The notes under the pieces were generated by a model. The model searched no databases, was not told the DNA's origin, and saw only the letters and a list, made by a program, of their open reading frames with translations. Below, in pieces: positions 8,392-17,556 of a stretch of DNA of 64,000 nucleotides (position 1 is the stretch's first letter; each line of letters begins with the position of its first letter). The translations under genes were made by a program, and so were the position numbers. Origin of the DNA: JAWKIW01 sp046331175 (GTDB lineage Bacteria; Actinomycetota; Acidimicrobiia; Acidimicrobiales; Acidimicrobilacustridaceae); the NCBI GenBank assembly GCA_046331175.1, contig JAXLRI010000010.1, positions 62,001-126,000 on the forward strand, in the 5' to 3' direction.

Positions 8392-8499
8392 GTCGGCCCC
8401 CTCTGGTCGCCGGCGCCGCCCACCGCCGAGCGCGCCCAACTGGCGAAGAGGCTGCCACAGGGCCCCTCGGGGCCGCTCGTCGCGTCGACCCGGGGTGGA

Positions 8500-9507
8500 T
8501 CAGGCGTCGTCGGGGTCGGGGACCCGGGCGGCAGACAGGACGGCGCCCGCCTCCACCTGCTCGTCGGCACCGATCACGGTGAGCTCGCTCAGCTCGGCCC
8601 CGTCGCCGATCCGGGCTCCCGGGCCGACGATGGAGTCGCGCACGACCGCGTTGGCACCCACGACGGCGCCGGCGAGCACGGCGGCGTTCTCGACGACCGC
8701 CCCGGCCTGCACCTGCGCACCGGCGTAGACCACGGCGTGGTCGACCTTGGCAGCGGGATCGATGTCGGCGCCGGGGTCGACCCCCACCTCGTTCGCGCGG
8801 GTGCCGTCGACGAGGTCGAGCTGGGACTCGAGGTAGGTGGCCGGCGTGCCGGCGTCGACCCAGTAGGCGTCGGAGTGCTGGGCGAACAGCGTGCCGTCGT
8901 CGACCATGGCCGGGAAGGTGGCCCGCTCGATCGAGACCTTCCGGCCGTCGGGGATGCGGTCGAGCACCGACGGCTCGAGCACGTAGGTGCCGGCGTTGAT
9001 CCAGTGCGACGGGGCGGTGCCCGGCTCGGGCTTCTCGACGAACGCCTCGACCCGACCAGCGTCGTCGATCGGCACCACGCCGTAGCGGGAGGGGTCGTCG
9101 ACCCGGGTCAGCGCGATGGTCCCCTCGGCCCCCGACGCCACGTGGAAGTCCCACAGGGCCCCCACGTCGAGGTCGGTGAGGACGTCGCCGTTGACGACGA
9201 GGAAGCGGCTGTCGAGGCCGGCGTCGAGGGCCGCGAAGCGGACCGCCCCGGCCGTGTCGAGGGGCTCGGGCTCGACCGCGTAGTGCAGGTGGACGCCGGC
9301 GCACTGGTCGTCGGGGTAGGCCTCGAGGAAGGCGTCGGGGCGGTAGCCGAGCGACAGGATGGCGTCGGTGACGCCACCGCCGGCGAGCGACCTGACCACC
9401 CGCTCGATCATCGGCACCCCCACCATCGGCAGCATCTGCTTGGGGGTGTGCAGGGTCAGGGGCCGGAGCCGGGTGCCGAAGCCCCCGACCAGGACGACCG
9501 CCTTCAC
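8500..9507 (-). CDS. manC: Mannose-1-phosphate guanylyltransferase
   Basis: The 335-residue enzyme has an N-terminal nucleotidyltransferase domain with the activating motif GGFGTRLRPLT at residue 8 and VEKPEPG in the sugar-phosphate site. From about residue 245 it has repeating hexapeptides of a left-handed beta-helix. It makes GDP-mannose from GTP and mannose-1-phosphate, feeding Gmd and the glycosyltransferases nearby. The ATG overlaps the stop of the preceding histidine-rich membrane protein gene (ATGA). Other sugar-1-phosphate nucleotidyltransferases share this architecture; GDP-mannose is favoured by sequence and context. Confidence 0.82.
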   Translation of the reverse strand: MKAVVLVGGFGTRLRPLTLHTPKQMLPMVGVPMIERVVRSLAGGGVTDAILSLGYRPDAFLEAYPDDQCAGVHLHYAVEPEPLDTAGAVRFAALDAGLDSRFLVVNGDVLTDLDVGALWDFHVASGAEGTIALTRVDDPSRYGVVPIDDAGRVEAFVEKPEPGTAPSHWINAGTYVLEPSVLDRIPDGRKVSIERATFPAMVDDGTLFAQHSDAYWVDAGTPATYLESQLDLVDGTRANEVGVDPGADIDPAAKVDHAVVYAGAQVQAGAVVENAAVLAGAVVGANAVVRDSIVGPGARIGDGAELSELTVIGADEQVEAGAVLSAARVPDPDDA

Positions 9508-10313
9508 GGCGTGCTGCCGGGCGTGGAGGCCGGGGCGTCGGTGACCGACGGCGTCGCGCCGCCGGAGGCCGGGGCGATGGTGATCGTGCTCACGGCGCCC
9601 GACGGGTCGACGGGCGTGCTGGCGCCGGTGCTCGTGCTCCCCGAGCTCGACGACGTGCCCTGCACGTCCTCGAGGTTGTTGAGCTGGCCGACCGAGTCGG
9701 GCCGGGGCACGTTGGCCACCTGGTCCTCGGGGACCACGGCGAACACGATGGCCGACTTGTCGTTTCGGTACCGGATGTCGGGGAAGCCCGAGGTGAACAC
9801 CTCACCCGGGGACATCGGGTCGAACGCGTCGGCCCAGCGGATGACGTAGACGTTGGCCGGCTTGCCGTTGCAGTCGAAGCCGTTGGCGTACTTCACGCCG
9901 GCGACCTCGAACGAGTCGTTGTTGATCTTCATGCCGGTCATCTCGGCCCACGTGCCGAGCGTGGCCTTCTTGCCCGACGCCGCCGCCGTGAACGGGTGCA
10001 CGTGCATCACCCCGTCGCCGTGGGTGTGGATGCCGTTGGTGTCGGCCTTGCCCGGGATGTCGGTGAGCGGCGTGAGCCAGTGGTCGCACACGTAGATGCC
10101 GTAGGCGGCGTGCCAGTGGTCCTTGTTGGCCACCGGGGCGGTCGTGGCCTGGGCGGCGTCGACCCGGTCGGCCCGGGCGTAGAAGACCAGGCCCGTGCCG
10201 ATGACGATGATGGCGAAGATGGCGAGCGGGAACCCCAGCTTCGGGCGCTCACGAAGGCTCCCGCCCGCCCGAGCGGCGCGCGCGACCTTCTTGGAGGAGG
10301 ATGCTTTGCCCAT
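9504..10313 (-). CDS. Membrane-anchored histidine-rich protein of unknown function
   Basis: The 269-residue protein has a short basic N-terminus, one membrane segment at ~27-46 and an extracytoplasmic domain. Two histidine clusters stand out: Asp-His-Trp-His at 65-68 and IHTHGDGVMHVHPF around 95-108, with cysteines in YVCD and FDCNG. These could bind a metal. The C-terminus is a Ser/Thr/Pro-rich tail of ~50 residues. I recognise a conserved actinobacterial type but no characterised function. It has its own TAGCGT box 10 bases before the ATG and is coupled to manC by a 4-base overlap, which ties it to glycan synthesis. Confidence 0.8.
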   Translation of the reverse strand: MGKASSSKKVARAARAGGSLRERPKLGFPLAIFAIIVIGTGLVFYARADRVDAAQATTAPVANKDHWHAAYGIYVCDHWLTPLTDIPGKADTNGIHTHGDGVMHVHPFTAAASGKKATLGTWAEMTGMKINNDSFEVAGVKYANGFDCNGKPANVYVIRWADAFDPMSPGEVFTSGFPDIRYRNDKSAIVFAVVPEDQVANVPRPDSVGQLNNLEDVQGTSSSSGSTSTGASTPVDPSGAVSTITIAPASGGATPSVTDAPASTPGSTP

Positions 10314-10323
10314 ATCGGCGCAC

Positions 10324-10329
10324 ACGCTA
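10324..10329 (-). promoter_or_regulatory. -10 box of the histidine-rich protein/manC operon
   Basis: Minus-strand TAGCGT lies 10 bases upstream of the ATG at 10313. Same type of box as before cofD. Confidence 0.4.
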
Positions 10330-10404
10330 CCCGGTGCCCCCTCCCCGGCGGCATTCGCGGCTGGGCCGCCGACCGACCCGGGCACCCGGAGCCGGTGGGG
10401 GGCC

Positions 10405-11670
10405 TCAGGAGGTGCGGCAGGCCACGAGCGAGGAGAACAGGGCCTCGTAGGCCTCGGCCACCGCGGCCGGGGACGCCCACCCCAGCACCCACGCCCGGCC
10501 GGCCGCCCCCTGGGCCCGGGCCCGCTCGGGGTCGGCGAGCATCCGCCGGATGGCGTCCGTGAACGCCTCGGGGTCGTCGGGGGGCACCGAAGCGCCGGCC
10601 CCGGCCCGCTCGACGGTCGTGGCGACCTCGGTGCCGGGGTCGACGCTGGCCACGATCGGACGACCGGCGGCGAGGATCGAGTACAGCTTGGAGGGCACGC
10701 TGGCCTTCGCCAGGCCAGCCTTGAGGGGCACCACGTGGACGTCGCCGGCGGCGAGCACCTCGGGGAGCCGCTCGCGCGGCTGCATGTCGACGAAGCGCAC
10801 GTTGGCCAACCCGGCGGCGGCCCGCTCGAGGTCGGGGCGGGCGGTGCCACCCCCGTTGATCACGAACACCACCGACGGGTCGTCGGCGAGGGATCGGGCG
10901 GCGGCGAGGACCAGGTCGAGCGACTGCGAGAGCCCCACGTTGCCGGCGTACATCACCACCTGCTTGCCGGTCAGCCCGTGCTCGGCCCGATAGGCGTTGT
11001 CGGGATCGGCGGGCTGGATGCGCTCGGTGTCGACGAAGTTCGGGATGACGTGGACCTTGGCCGGGTCACCGGGTCCGCCGGGACGCGTGCCGCCGCCCCG
11101 AGCCAGCTTGGCGCGCACGTTGGCGGCGAGGTCGTCGGACAGCACGGTGACGGCGTCGGCGCGGCGATAGGAGAACCGCTCGAGCGTGGAGGCGGCGCGG
11201 ATCACCTTGGCGCCGGTGAGCAGGCCGAGCTCGACGGCGACGTCGGGGAAGACGTCCTGGATGTTGAAGACGAAGGGGACACGGCGCAGCTGTGCGACGC
11301 CCCAACCGGCCAGACCGATCGGCAGCGGTGGTGACATCGCGAGCACGACGTCGGGCGCGATGCGGCTGAGCACGCCCTCCACGGTCGACACGGCCGTCCA
11401 GCCCCCGAAGGCGAGCGCCCGGGCCGGGATGTTGCGCTTGTCGGTCGGGAAGGGGTTGACCCGCGTGATGCGACCCCACGGCGTGGTCTCGTGCCGGACC
11501 AGGCGTCCCTCCCAGCCCGGCTCGATGGCGTGCGATCGGTACCACGGCAGGGCCGTGACCAGGTGCAACCGGTGCCCACGAGCGGCCAGCTCGGTGACGA
11601 TCGACGTCATCACCTCGCCCGTCGGGGCGACGTCGGGAGCGAAGTGCGGGCACAGCACGAGGATGTTCAC
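10405..11670 (-). CDS. GT4-family glycosyltransferase
   Basis: This 421-residue GT-B enzyme has an N-terminal acceptor domain opening NILVLCPHFAPD, the linker-side NFVDTERI, and a C-terminal donor domain with MYAGNVGLSQSLD and SKLYSILAAGRPIV. It resembles WbuB/WcaI-type capsule and O-antigen transferases, which use NDP-sugars at the inner membrane face. The GTG start at 11670 overlaps the stop of the tandem glycosyltransferase gene (GTGA), so the two should be made together. The donor sugar cannot be read from the sequence; GDP- or dTDP-deoxysugars are available from neighbouring genes. Confidence 0.87.
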   Translation of the reverse strand: MNILVLCPHFAPDVAPTGEVMTSIVTELAARGHRLHLVTALPWYRSHAIEPGWEGRLVRHETTPWGRITRVNPFPTDKRNIPARALAFGGWTAVSTVEGVLSRIAPDVVLAMSPPLPIGLAGWGVAQLRRVPFVFNIQDVFPDVAVELGLLTGAKVIRAASTLERFSYRRADAVTVLSDDLAANVRAKLARGGGTRPGGPGDPAKVHVIPNFVDTERIQPADPDNAYRAEHGLTGKQVVMYAGNVGLSQSLDLVLAAARSLADDPSVVFVINGGGTARPDLERAAAGLANVRFVDMQPRERLPEVLAAGDVHVVPLKAGLAKASVPSKLYSILAAGRPIVASVDPGTEVATTVERAGAGASVPPDDPEAFTDAIRRMLADPERARAQGAAGRAWVLGWASPAAVAEAYEALFSSLVACRTS

Positions 11671-14015
11671 CGGGCCACCTCCCGCCACGCCGCCGTCAGC
11701 GCCTCGGCCGATCGATCCCAGTCGAAGGTGGCCGCCTGGCGGTGGCCCGCCGCGACCAGCTCGTCCCGGCGACGAGGTTCGTCGAGCAGCGCCGTCATGG
11801 CCGCCCGCCACGCGGCGCCGTCGCGCGGGTCGAGCAGGACGCCGCCGGTCGCCACCACCTCGGTCATGCCCCCCACGTCGGAGGCCACCACGGGGCAGCC
11901 GCGGCTCATGGCCTCGAGGGTGGGCATCCCGAAGCCCTCGTAGGTGCTCGGGAACACCAGGGCCGTGACCGTCCGGTACAGGGCGTCGAGGTCGCCCCAC
12001 GGGATCCGCCCGATGCGACGGACCGAAGCGGCGATGCCGAGGCGGTGGGCCTGCTCGTCCAGCTCGGGGTCGAGCGGACCGGTGCCCCCCGACAGCACCA
12101 GCAGCGCCTCGGGGTGGTCGGCGACCACACCGGCGAACGCGTCGAGCAGCAGGTGGTGCCCCTTGTGGACGTACGGGATGGCCGGGTAGAGGAAGGCGGG
12201 CCGGTCGCCGAGCCCGTAGCGCTGCCGGACCGCGACGAGCTCGGCATCGGCGAGCGGCCCGACCTCGTCGAGGCCCGGGGGCACCAGCGTCACGCGATCG
12301 ACGGGGATGCCGGTGCGGGCCACCACGTCGTCCCGGGTGAACCGGGTCAGCGTGACCACCCGGCGGCTCACCCGACAGGCGTGCGGCGCGGCGGCGCGCA
12401 GGTAGGCGCGCTTGGCCGGGTGGAAGTGCTCGGGCATGGCCATGGGCTGCAGGTCGTGGATCGTCACGAGGGCCGGCGCCGATCGCACGACGGGCACCGT
12501 GCCCCCGAGGTGGTGCGCGACGTCGATGCGGTGGCGCTCGACCGCCCGGGCCATCCAGCTGGACTCCACGGCGATGCGCACCGGCCGCGATCCCCCGCTG
12601 ACCGGCGCCTGGACCGTCTCGAAGCCGTTGGTCAGGTCGGGGTACGCCTCGGCGAACCGACCGTTGACGAAGAGGACCGGATCGCAGCCGTGGTCGTCGT
12701 CGGCCACCGCCCGCAGCAGCCGGACCGTGTACTCCTCGCTGCCCCCGACCTCGCCGGGGACGCACCACAGCAGGTTGCACGCCACCCGGGGCCGGGTGCC
12801 CGAGCGCACCCGCAGCGGCCCCGGCGACGACGTCGAGGTGCCGATCTCCGGCTCCGGGGGCCGACCCCGGGCCTCGTCGTAGGCGGCGACGAGGCCCGCC
12901 GAGGTGCGCGCCCACGAGCAGCGCGCCGCCCGGGTCCGGGCCGCGACCGCCGCCCGCTCGGCGACGACGCCGTCGGTGAGCACCTCGGCCAGCGCGCCGG
13001 CGATGGCGTGGGGGTCGCGCGGGTCGACGAGCCGGCCGGCGGGCTCCCCGGGCGGGTCGCCCGACCCGAGGCCGTCCAGGGGGTCGGCGACCAGCTCGGC
13101 CATGGCCGTGCCCTCCGAGGTGACCACCGGCGTCCCCTGGGCCATGGCCTCGAGCACCGGCAGCCCGAAGCCCTCACGGAAGCTCGGGTAGCAGAAGACG
13201 TCGGCGGCGGCATACAGGGGCGGGAGGTCGGCCGGCGGGACGAACCCCAGGACGTGCGCACGGCGGCCGAGCCGGGCCAACCACGGCCCGACGTCCTCGT
13301 TCCACCCCTCCGGCCCGACGAGGACGAGGTCGGCGTCGGCCTCACCGTCGTCGAGCAGGTGGGCCATCGCCTCGAGCAGGCCGGGCACGTTCTTGCGGGG
13401 CTCGATGGTGCCCACCCACAGGACGAACGGCCGGTCGAGGCGGTAGGCGGCGCGCACGCGGGCGACCTCGCCGGGCGGGGCCGGGTCGACGTCGATGCCC
13501 CAGGGCACGAGCCGGAGGCGCTCCGCCGGCAGACCCTGGGCCACGGCGTCGTCGAGGGTGGCCCGCGACGGGCACACCAGCACGTCTGCGTCGCGCGCGG
13601 CGAGCTCGATGGACCGGTGGAAGAACGACAGCCCTCGGCGGGTGAAGTGGCTGGGATCGTGGACGAAGGCGAGGTCGTGGACGGTCACGACCAGCGGGGC
13701 GGTGCGCGGGGGGACCGCCATGCCGGTGGCGTGGATCACGTCGACCGGGCCGGTGGCGTGCTCGACGGGCGGCCACCGCAGGCGATGCCAGCTCTCGTAG
13801 AGGGCGGCGCGGGGCAGCGCCAGCTCGTGGACGCCGATGGGTGGGGCGAACGCCGGCGGTGGAGGGCCGGCGTGGCGGGCGGCCACCCCGACGAGGTCCA
13901 GGTCGGTGTCGCGCTGCAGGGCGCGCACCGACTGGATGGCCGACGTGGCGGTGCCACCCGGCACGCGGTGCCACAGCTGCTCGAAGGTGACGGCGACACG
14001 GCCCCGGTCCTGCAT
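11667..14015 (-). CDS. Tandem fusion of two GT4 glycosyltransferases
   Basis: The 782-residue protein contains two complete GT-B enzymes. Unit 1 (about 1-385) has TVHDLAFVHDP, the donor-binding WVGTIEPRKN (200-209) and the E-x7-E motif in EGFGLPVLEAM (281-291). A linker of ~25 residues (386-410) follows. Unit 2 (about 411-782) has TIHDLQPMAMP, YPAIPYVHKGHH and its own E-x7-E in EGFGMPTLEAM. Both catalytic signatures are intact, so the protein may add two successive sugars, possibly mannose or deoxyhexose. A frameshift-free single frame spans the whole fusion. It is coupled to the following GT4 gene by a 4-base overlap. Confidence 0.88.
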   Translation of the reverse strand: MQDRGRVAVTFEQLWHRVPGGTATSAIQSVRALQRDTDLDLVGVAARHAGPPPPAFAPPIGVHELALPRAALYESWHRLRWPPVEHATGPVDVIHATGMAVPPRTAPLVVTVHDLAFVHDPSHFTRRGLSFFHRSIELAARDADVLVCPSRATLDDAVAQGLPAERLRLVPWGIDVDPAPPGEVARVRAAYRLDRPFVLWVGTIEPRKNVPGLLEAMAHLLDDGEADADLVLVGPEGWNEDVGPWLARLGRRAHVLGFVPPADLPPLYAAADVFCYPSFREGFGLPVLEAMAQGTPVVTSEGTAMAELVADPLDGLGSGDPPGEPAGRLVDPRDPHAIAGALAEVLTDGVVAERAAVAARTRAARCSWARTSAGLVAAYDEARGRPPEPEIGTSTSSPGPLRVRSGTRPRVACNLLWCVPGEVGGSEEYTVRLLRAVADDDHGCDPVLFVNGRFAEAYPDLTNGFETVQAPVSGGSRPVRIAVESSWMARAVERHRIDVAHHLGGTVPVVRSAPALVTIHDLQPMAMPEHFHPAKRAYLRAAAPHACRVSRRVVTLTRFTRDDVVARTGIPVDRVTLVPPGLDEVGPLADAELVAVRQRYGLGDRPAFLYPAIPYVHKGHHLLLDAFAGVVADHPEALLVLSGGTGPLDPELDEQAHRLGIAASVRRIGRIPWGDLDALYRTVTALVFPSTYEGFGMPTLEAMSRGCPVVASDVGGMTEVVATGGVLLDPRDGAAWRAAMTALLDEPRRRDELVAAGHRQAATFDWDRSAEALTAAWREVAR

Positions 14016-14123
14016 GACCGGCCGAGTCTGTCATCCCGAACACCGGCGGCCCACCCTCAAGCCACCGTCGGCGGACCCCTCGCCGGATCATGCCCCCGGC
14101 GGGGTCGGCGCGAGCCGGGCCGG

Positions 14124-14129
14124 TAGGGT
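14124..14129 (+). promoter_or_regulatory. -10 box of fcl (leaderless)
   Basis: TAGGGT is followed by 6 bases and the ATG at 14136. Confidence 0.45.
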
Positions 14130-14135
14130 GAGCGC

Positions 14136-15113
14136 ATGACCGAAGGGCAGTCGACGTCGTTCTGGGCCCAGCGACGGGTGCTCGTCACCGGCGGCTCGGG
14201 CTTCCTCGGGCGCGCCGTCCTCGACGCCCTCGCCACCCGCGAGGCGCCCCACGTGGTGGCACCGTCATCGGCCGAGTTCGACCTGCGCGACCGCACGGCG
14301 GTCACCGCCATGTTCGACGAGCACCAGCCCGACCTGGTCGTCCACCTCGCCGCCCGCGTCGGCGGCATCGGCGCCAACATGGCCCGCCCGGCCGACCTCT
14401 ACCTCGACAACCTGCTGATGGGCACGTACGTCATCGACGAGGCGCTGCAGCAGGGCACCGGCAAGGTCGTGGTCACCGGCACCATCTGCTCGTACCCCAA
14501 GTTCACACCGGTCCCCTTCCGCGAGGACTCGCTGTGGCAGGGGTACCCGGAGGAGACCAACGCGCCCTACGGCATCGCCAAGCTGGCCCAGCTGGTGCAG
14601 CTCCAGTCGAACCGCGATCAGCACGGCCAATGCGGCATCTACCTGATGCCCACCAACCTGTACGGACCCCGCGACAAGTTCAACCCGGCCGTGTCCCACG
14701 TGATCCCCGCGCTCATCAAGAAGGCGGTCGAGGCCAAGGAGTCCGGCGCCGACCACATCGAGGTCTGGGGCACCGGGTCGGCCAGCCGCGAGTTCCTCTA
14801 CGTCGACGACGCCGCCGAGGGCATCGTGCTGGCGGCCGAGCGCTACGACGGCCCCGAGCCGGTCAACCTCGGGGCCGACCGCGAGCTGCCCATCCGCGAG
14901 CTCGTCGGCATCATCGTCGAGCTGGTGGGCTTCGAGGGCGAGATCCGCTGGGACGAGACCAAGCCCGACGGCCAGCCCCGCCGCGGGGTCGACGCCAGCC
15001 GGGCCCACGAGGCGTTCGGCTTCAAGGCCACCACCGGCTTCGAGGACGGCCTGCGCGCCACCATCGACTGGTACCTGGCCCACCGCGACGAGGCCGAGGC
15101 CCGCGCCGTCTGA
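14136..15113 (+). CDS. fcl: GDP-L-fucose synthase
   Basis: The 325-residue protein is a short-chain dehydrogenase with the NADP-binding VLVTGGSGFLGRAV, the family-specific AARVGGIGANM, STIC-type TICSYPK and the catalytic Tyr-x3-Lys in YGIAKLA. These are the marks of the bifunctional 3,5-epimerase/4-reductase that converts GDP-4-keto-6-deoxy-mannose, the Gmd product, to GDP-L-fucose. It is transcribed alone, apparently leaderless, and is convergent with the UDP-sugar operon. With the Rmd-like reductase at the window edge, the cell could draw both D-rhamnose and L-fucose from the same Gmd product. Confidence 0.92.
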   Translation: MTEGQSTSFWAQRRVLVTGGSGFLGRAVLDALATREAPHVVAPSSAEFDLRDRTAVTAMFDEHQPDLVVHLAARVGGIGANMARPADLYLDNLLMGTYVIDEALQQGTGKVVVTGTICSYPKFTPVPFREDSLWQGYPEETNAPYGIAKLAQLVQLQSNRDQHGQCGIYLMPTNLYGPRDKFNPAVSHVIPALIKKAVEAKESGADHIEVWGTGSASREFLYVDDAAEGIVLAAERYDGPEPVNLGADRELPIRELVGIIVELVGFEGEIRWDETKPDGQPRRGVDASRAHEAFGFKATTGFEDGLRATIDWYLAHRDEAEARAV

Positions 15114-15128
15114 CCGATCCCTGGCCCG

Positions 15129-15164
15129 GCCGAGCGACGGCCGGCGGCCGCCGCTCCGCTCGGC
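15129..15164. terminator. Possible bidirectional terminator
   Basis: Arms GCCGAGCG and CGCTCGGC (15129-15136, 15157-15164) flank a GC-rich inner region that can itself pair. It sits between the convergent fcl and UDP-xylose synthase genes. Random pairing is frequent at this GC content, so support is modest. Confidence 0.35.
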
Positions 15165-15168
15165 GTCG

Positions 15169-16107
15169 TCAGCCCTCGAGCTCGGCCCGGAAGTGGGCGG
15201 CGGTGCGCTCGAGGCCTTCGCGCAGCGGCACGACGGGCTCCCACCCGAGCTGCTCGCGGGCGATGGTGATGTCGGGCCGGCGCTGCTTGGGGTCGTCCTG
15301 GGGCAGCGGCTCGTGGACCAGCGTCGATGGCCCCCCGACCACCTCGAGCACGAGCTCGGCCAGCTCGAGCATGGTGAACTCACCCGGGTTGCCGATGTTC
15401 ACGGGCCCGACGACGTCGCCGTCGAGCAGGGCCAAGATGCCGGCCACCTCGTCGCTCACGTAGCAGAACGAGCGCGTCTGGCTGCCGTCGCCGTAGATCG
15501 TGATGGGGTCGCCCCGCAGCGCCTGCACCAGGAAGTTCGACACCACCCGCCCGTCGTCGGCCTTCATCCGTTCGCCAAAGGTGTTGAAGATCCTCAGGAC
15601 GCGGACGTCGGTGCCGCGACTGCGGTGGTACGCGAAGGTGATGGCCTCGGCGAATCGCTTGGCCTCGTCGTAGCAGGAGCGGGGTCCGATCGGGTTGACG
15701 TGCCCCCAGTAGGTCTCGGGCTGCGGGTGCTGCTCGGGGTCGCCGTAGACCTCGCTGGTGGAAGCGACGAGGAAGCGCGCGCCCTTGGCCGTCGCCAGCT
15801 CGAGGGCGTTGCGGGTGCCGTCGGAGCCCACGGCCAGCGTCTCGAGCGGGTGGGCGAGGTAGTCGGCAGGCGACGCCGGGCTGGCGAAGTGCAAGACGGC
15901 GTCGACGGCGCCGTCGACCGTGAACGGCTGGGTGACGTCGTGGTGGACGAACGTGAAGCGGTCGTGGTCGTCGAGGTGGGCGATGTTGACCAGCCGGCCG
16001 GTGAGCAGGTTGTCGAACGCCACCACGTCGTCGCCCCGGGCCAGCAGGGCGTCGCACAGGTGCGAGCCGAGGAAGCCCGCCCCGCCCGTGATGACCACCC
16101 GGGCCAT
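15169..16107 (-). CDS. UDP-glucuronate decarboxylase (UDP-xylose synthase)-type epimerase/dehydratase
   Basis: The 312-residue SDR protein has VVITGGAGFLGSHL at the N-terminus, STSEVYGDP, the catalytic Tyr-x3-Lys in YDEAKRF and RIFNTFGERM. This matches UXS, which oxidises and decarboxylates UDP-glucuronate to UDP-xylose. The gene overlaps the end of ugd by one base (TGATG), and Ugd makes its substrate, which strongly supports the pathway. A related UDP-glucuronate epimerase would be the main alternative. Confidence 0.85.
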   Translation of the reverse strand: MARVVITGGAGFLGSHLCDALLARGDDVVAFDNLLTGRLVNIAHLDDHDRFTFVHHDVTQPFTVDGAVDAVLHFASPASPADYLAHPLETLAVGSDGTRNALELATAKGARFLVASTSEVYGDPEQHPQPETYWGHVNPIGPRSCYDEAKRFAEAITFAYHRSRGTDVRVLRIFNTFGERMKADDGRVVSNFLVQALRGDPITIYGDGSQTRSFCYVSDEVAGILALLDGDVVGPVNIGNPGEFTMLELAELVLEVVGGPSTLVHEPLPQDDPKQRRPDITIAREQLGWEPVVPLREGLERTAAHFRAELEG

Positions 16108-17387
16108 CAGGCCCGCCCGATGCCCTGGTACGTGAAGCCGCGGCGCAGCAGCGCCGAGCGGTCGAGCAGGTTGCGGGCGTCGACGACGCGGTGGGAGGCC
16201 ATGGCGTCGGCCACCTTGTCGAGGTCGAGCCACTTGAACTCGTCCCACTCGGTGAGCACGGCGAGGACGTCGGCGCCCTCGACGGCGGCGTAGGCGTCGG
16301 CGCAGACGACGACGTCGGGGGCTTCGGGCAGCGACACCTCGACCGTGGGGTCGTAGGCCTGGACCCGGCCGCCGCGGGCCAGGATCCGGCGGACGATCTC
16401 GAGGGCAGGCGAGTCGCGACGATCGTCGGTGTTGGCCTTGAAGGTGAGGCCCCACACGCCGACGGTGCGACCCTCGAGCGAGCCACCGACCATGGCCTCG
16501 ATCTTGTCGGCGGTGCGGGAGAACTGCTCGTCGTTCACGGCGATGACGCCGTCGAGGAGGTCGAAGTCGTACCCGGCCTCCTGGGCGATGTAGAGCAGCG
16601 CCCGCGAGTCCTTCGGGAAGCAGCTGCCACCCCAGCCGGGGCCCGGCCGGAGGAACTCCTGGCCGATCCGCTTGTCGTAGCCCATGCCGAGCACGACGTC
16701 GTTGACGTCGGCGCCCACCGCCTCGCACAGGTTGGCGATGGCGTTGACGAAGCTGAGCTTGGTGGCGAGGAAGGCGTTCGAGGCGTACTTGATCGTCTCC
16801 GCCGAGGCAGGGTCGGTGACCATCAGCGGCGCCGGCACCCCGATGTACAGCGACGCCACCCGGATGGCGGCGTTCTGGTGGTCGGCGCCGATGACGACCC
16901 GGTCGGGCTTCATGAAGTCGCTCACCGCCGAGCCCTCGCGGAGGAACTCGGGGTTCGACACGACGTAGACGTCGCTGCGGCCCAGCGCCTGCTCGACGAA
17001 CCGGGTCGAGCCGACCGGCACCGTCGACTTGTTGACCACGATGGCCTCGGGCTGCAGGTGCGGGGCGATCTCGCGGGCGGCGGCCTCGATGTAGGAGAGG
17101 TCGGCGGAGCCGTCGGCACCCTGCGGGGTGGGCACGCACAGGTAGGCGAACTCGCACTCGGCGGCGGCACCGGCGGCACCCAGCACGAACCGGAGGCGAC
17201 CCGACTGCAGGCCTTCGCGCACGATCTCGTCGAGGCCCGCCTCGAGGATCGGCACCTCCCCCCGGTTGAGCGACTCGACCTTGGCGGCGTCGATGTCGGC
17301 GCACACCACCTCGTGGCCGAGGTGCGAGAAGCACGCACCGGTGGTCAGACCGACGTAGCCGGTGCCGATGACGGCGATCTTGGCCAT
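16107..17387 (-). CDS. ugd: UDP-glucose 6-dehydrogenase
   Basis: The 426-residue enzyme begins KIAVIGTGYVGLTTGACF (NAD-binding fold), with NKSTVPVGST around 119-127 and the catalytic Cys256 in GPGWGGSCFPKDS. The C-terminal domain carries LTFKANTDDRRDSPA. It oxidises UDP-glucose to UDP-glucuronate with two NAD+. The ATG at 17387 was chosen for its fit to the family N-terminus; AGGAG lies 11 bases upstream. It heads a two-gene operon with the UDP-xylose synthase. Confidence 0.95.
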   Translation of the reverse strand: MAKIAVIGTGYVGLTTGACFSHLGHEVVCADIDAAKVESLNRGEVPILEAGLDEIVREGLQSGRLRFVLGAAGAAAECEFAYLCVPTPQGADGSADLSYIEAAAREIAPHLQPEAIVVNKSTVPVGSTRFVEQALGRSDVYVVSNPEFLREGSAVSDFMKPDRVVIGADHQNAAIRVASLYIGVPAPLMVTDPASAETIKYASNAFLATKLSFVNAIANLCEAVGADVNDVVLGMGYDKRIGQEFLRPGPGWGGSCFPKDSRALLYIAQEAGYDFDLLDGVIAVNDEQFSRTADKIEAMVGGSLEGRTVGVWGLTFKANTDDRRDSPALEIVRRILARGGRVQAYDPTVEVSLPEAPDVVVCADAYAAVEGADVLAVLTEWDEFKWLDLDKVADAMASHRVVDARNLLDRSALLRRGFTYQGIGRA

Positions 17388-17428
17388 GCGCGGGTGGACT
17401 CCTCGACCGGGATCAGGGGGACGACCCA

Positions 17429-17434
17429 TCGTAG
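17429..17434 (-). promoter_or_regulatory. Possible -10 box of the ugd operon
   Basis: Minus-strand TACGAT lies ~40 bases before the ATG, leaving room for a short leader containing AGGAG. No clear -35 box. Confidence 0.3.
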
Positions 17435-17556
17435 TGATCGCCGCCCCGGCGACCCGAACTCGTCCTCCGGACCTCGCCGACCACCTGATCGCCGAGACGA
17501 CAGACCGGCGAGGGCCGGTCACCCGGTGCCCCGACCCGGGCCGTGGCCCAGGGCGA

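Noticed and set aside
6787..9849. Open frame of 1020 codons on the plus strand
   Set aside because: Runs opposite to the lipoprotein hydrolase, manC and the His-rich gene; sequence is Gly/Val/Arg/Asp-rich with no motif.
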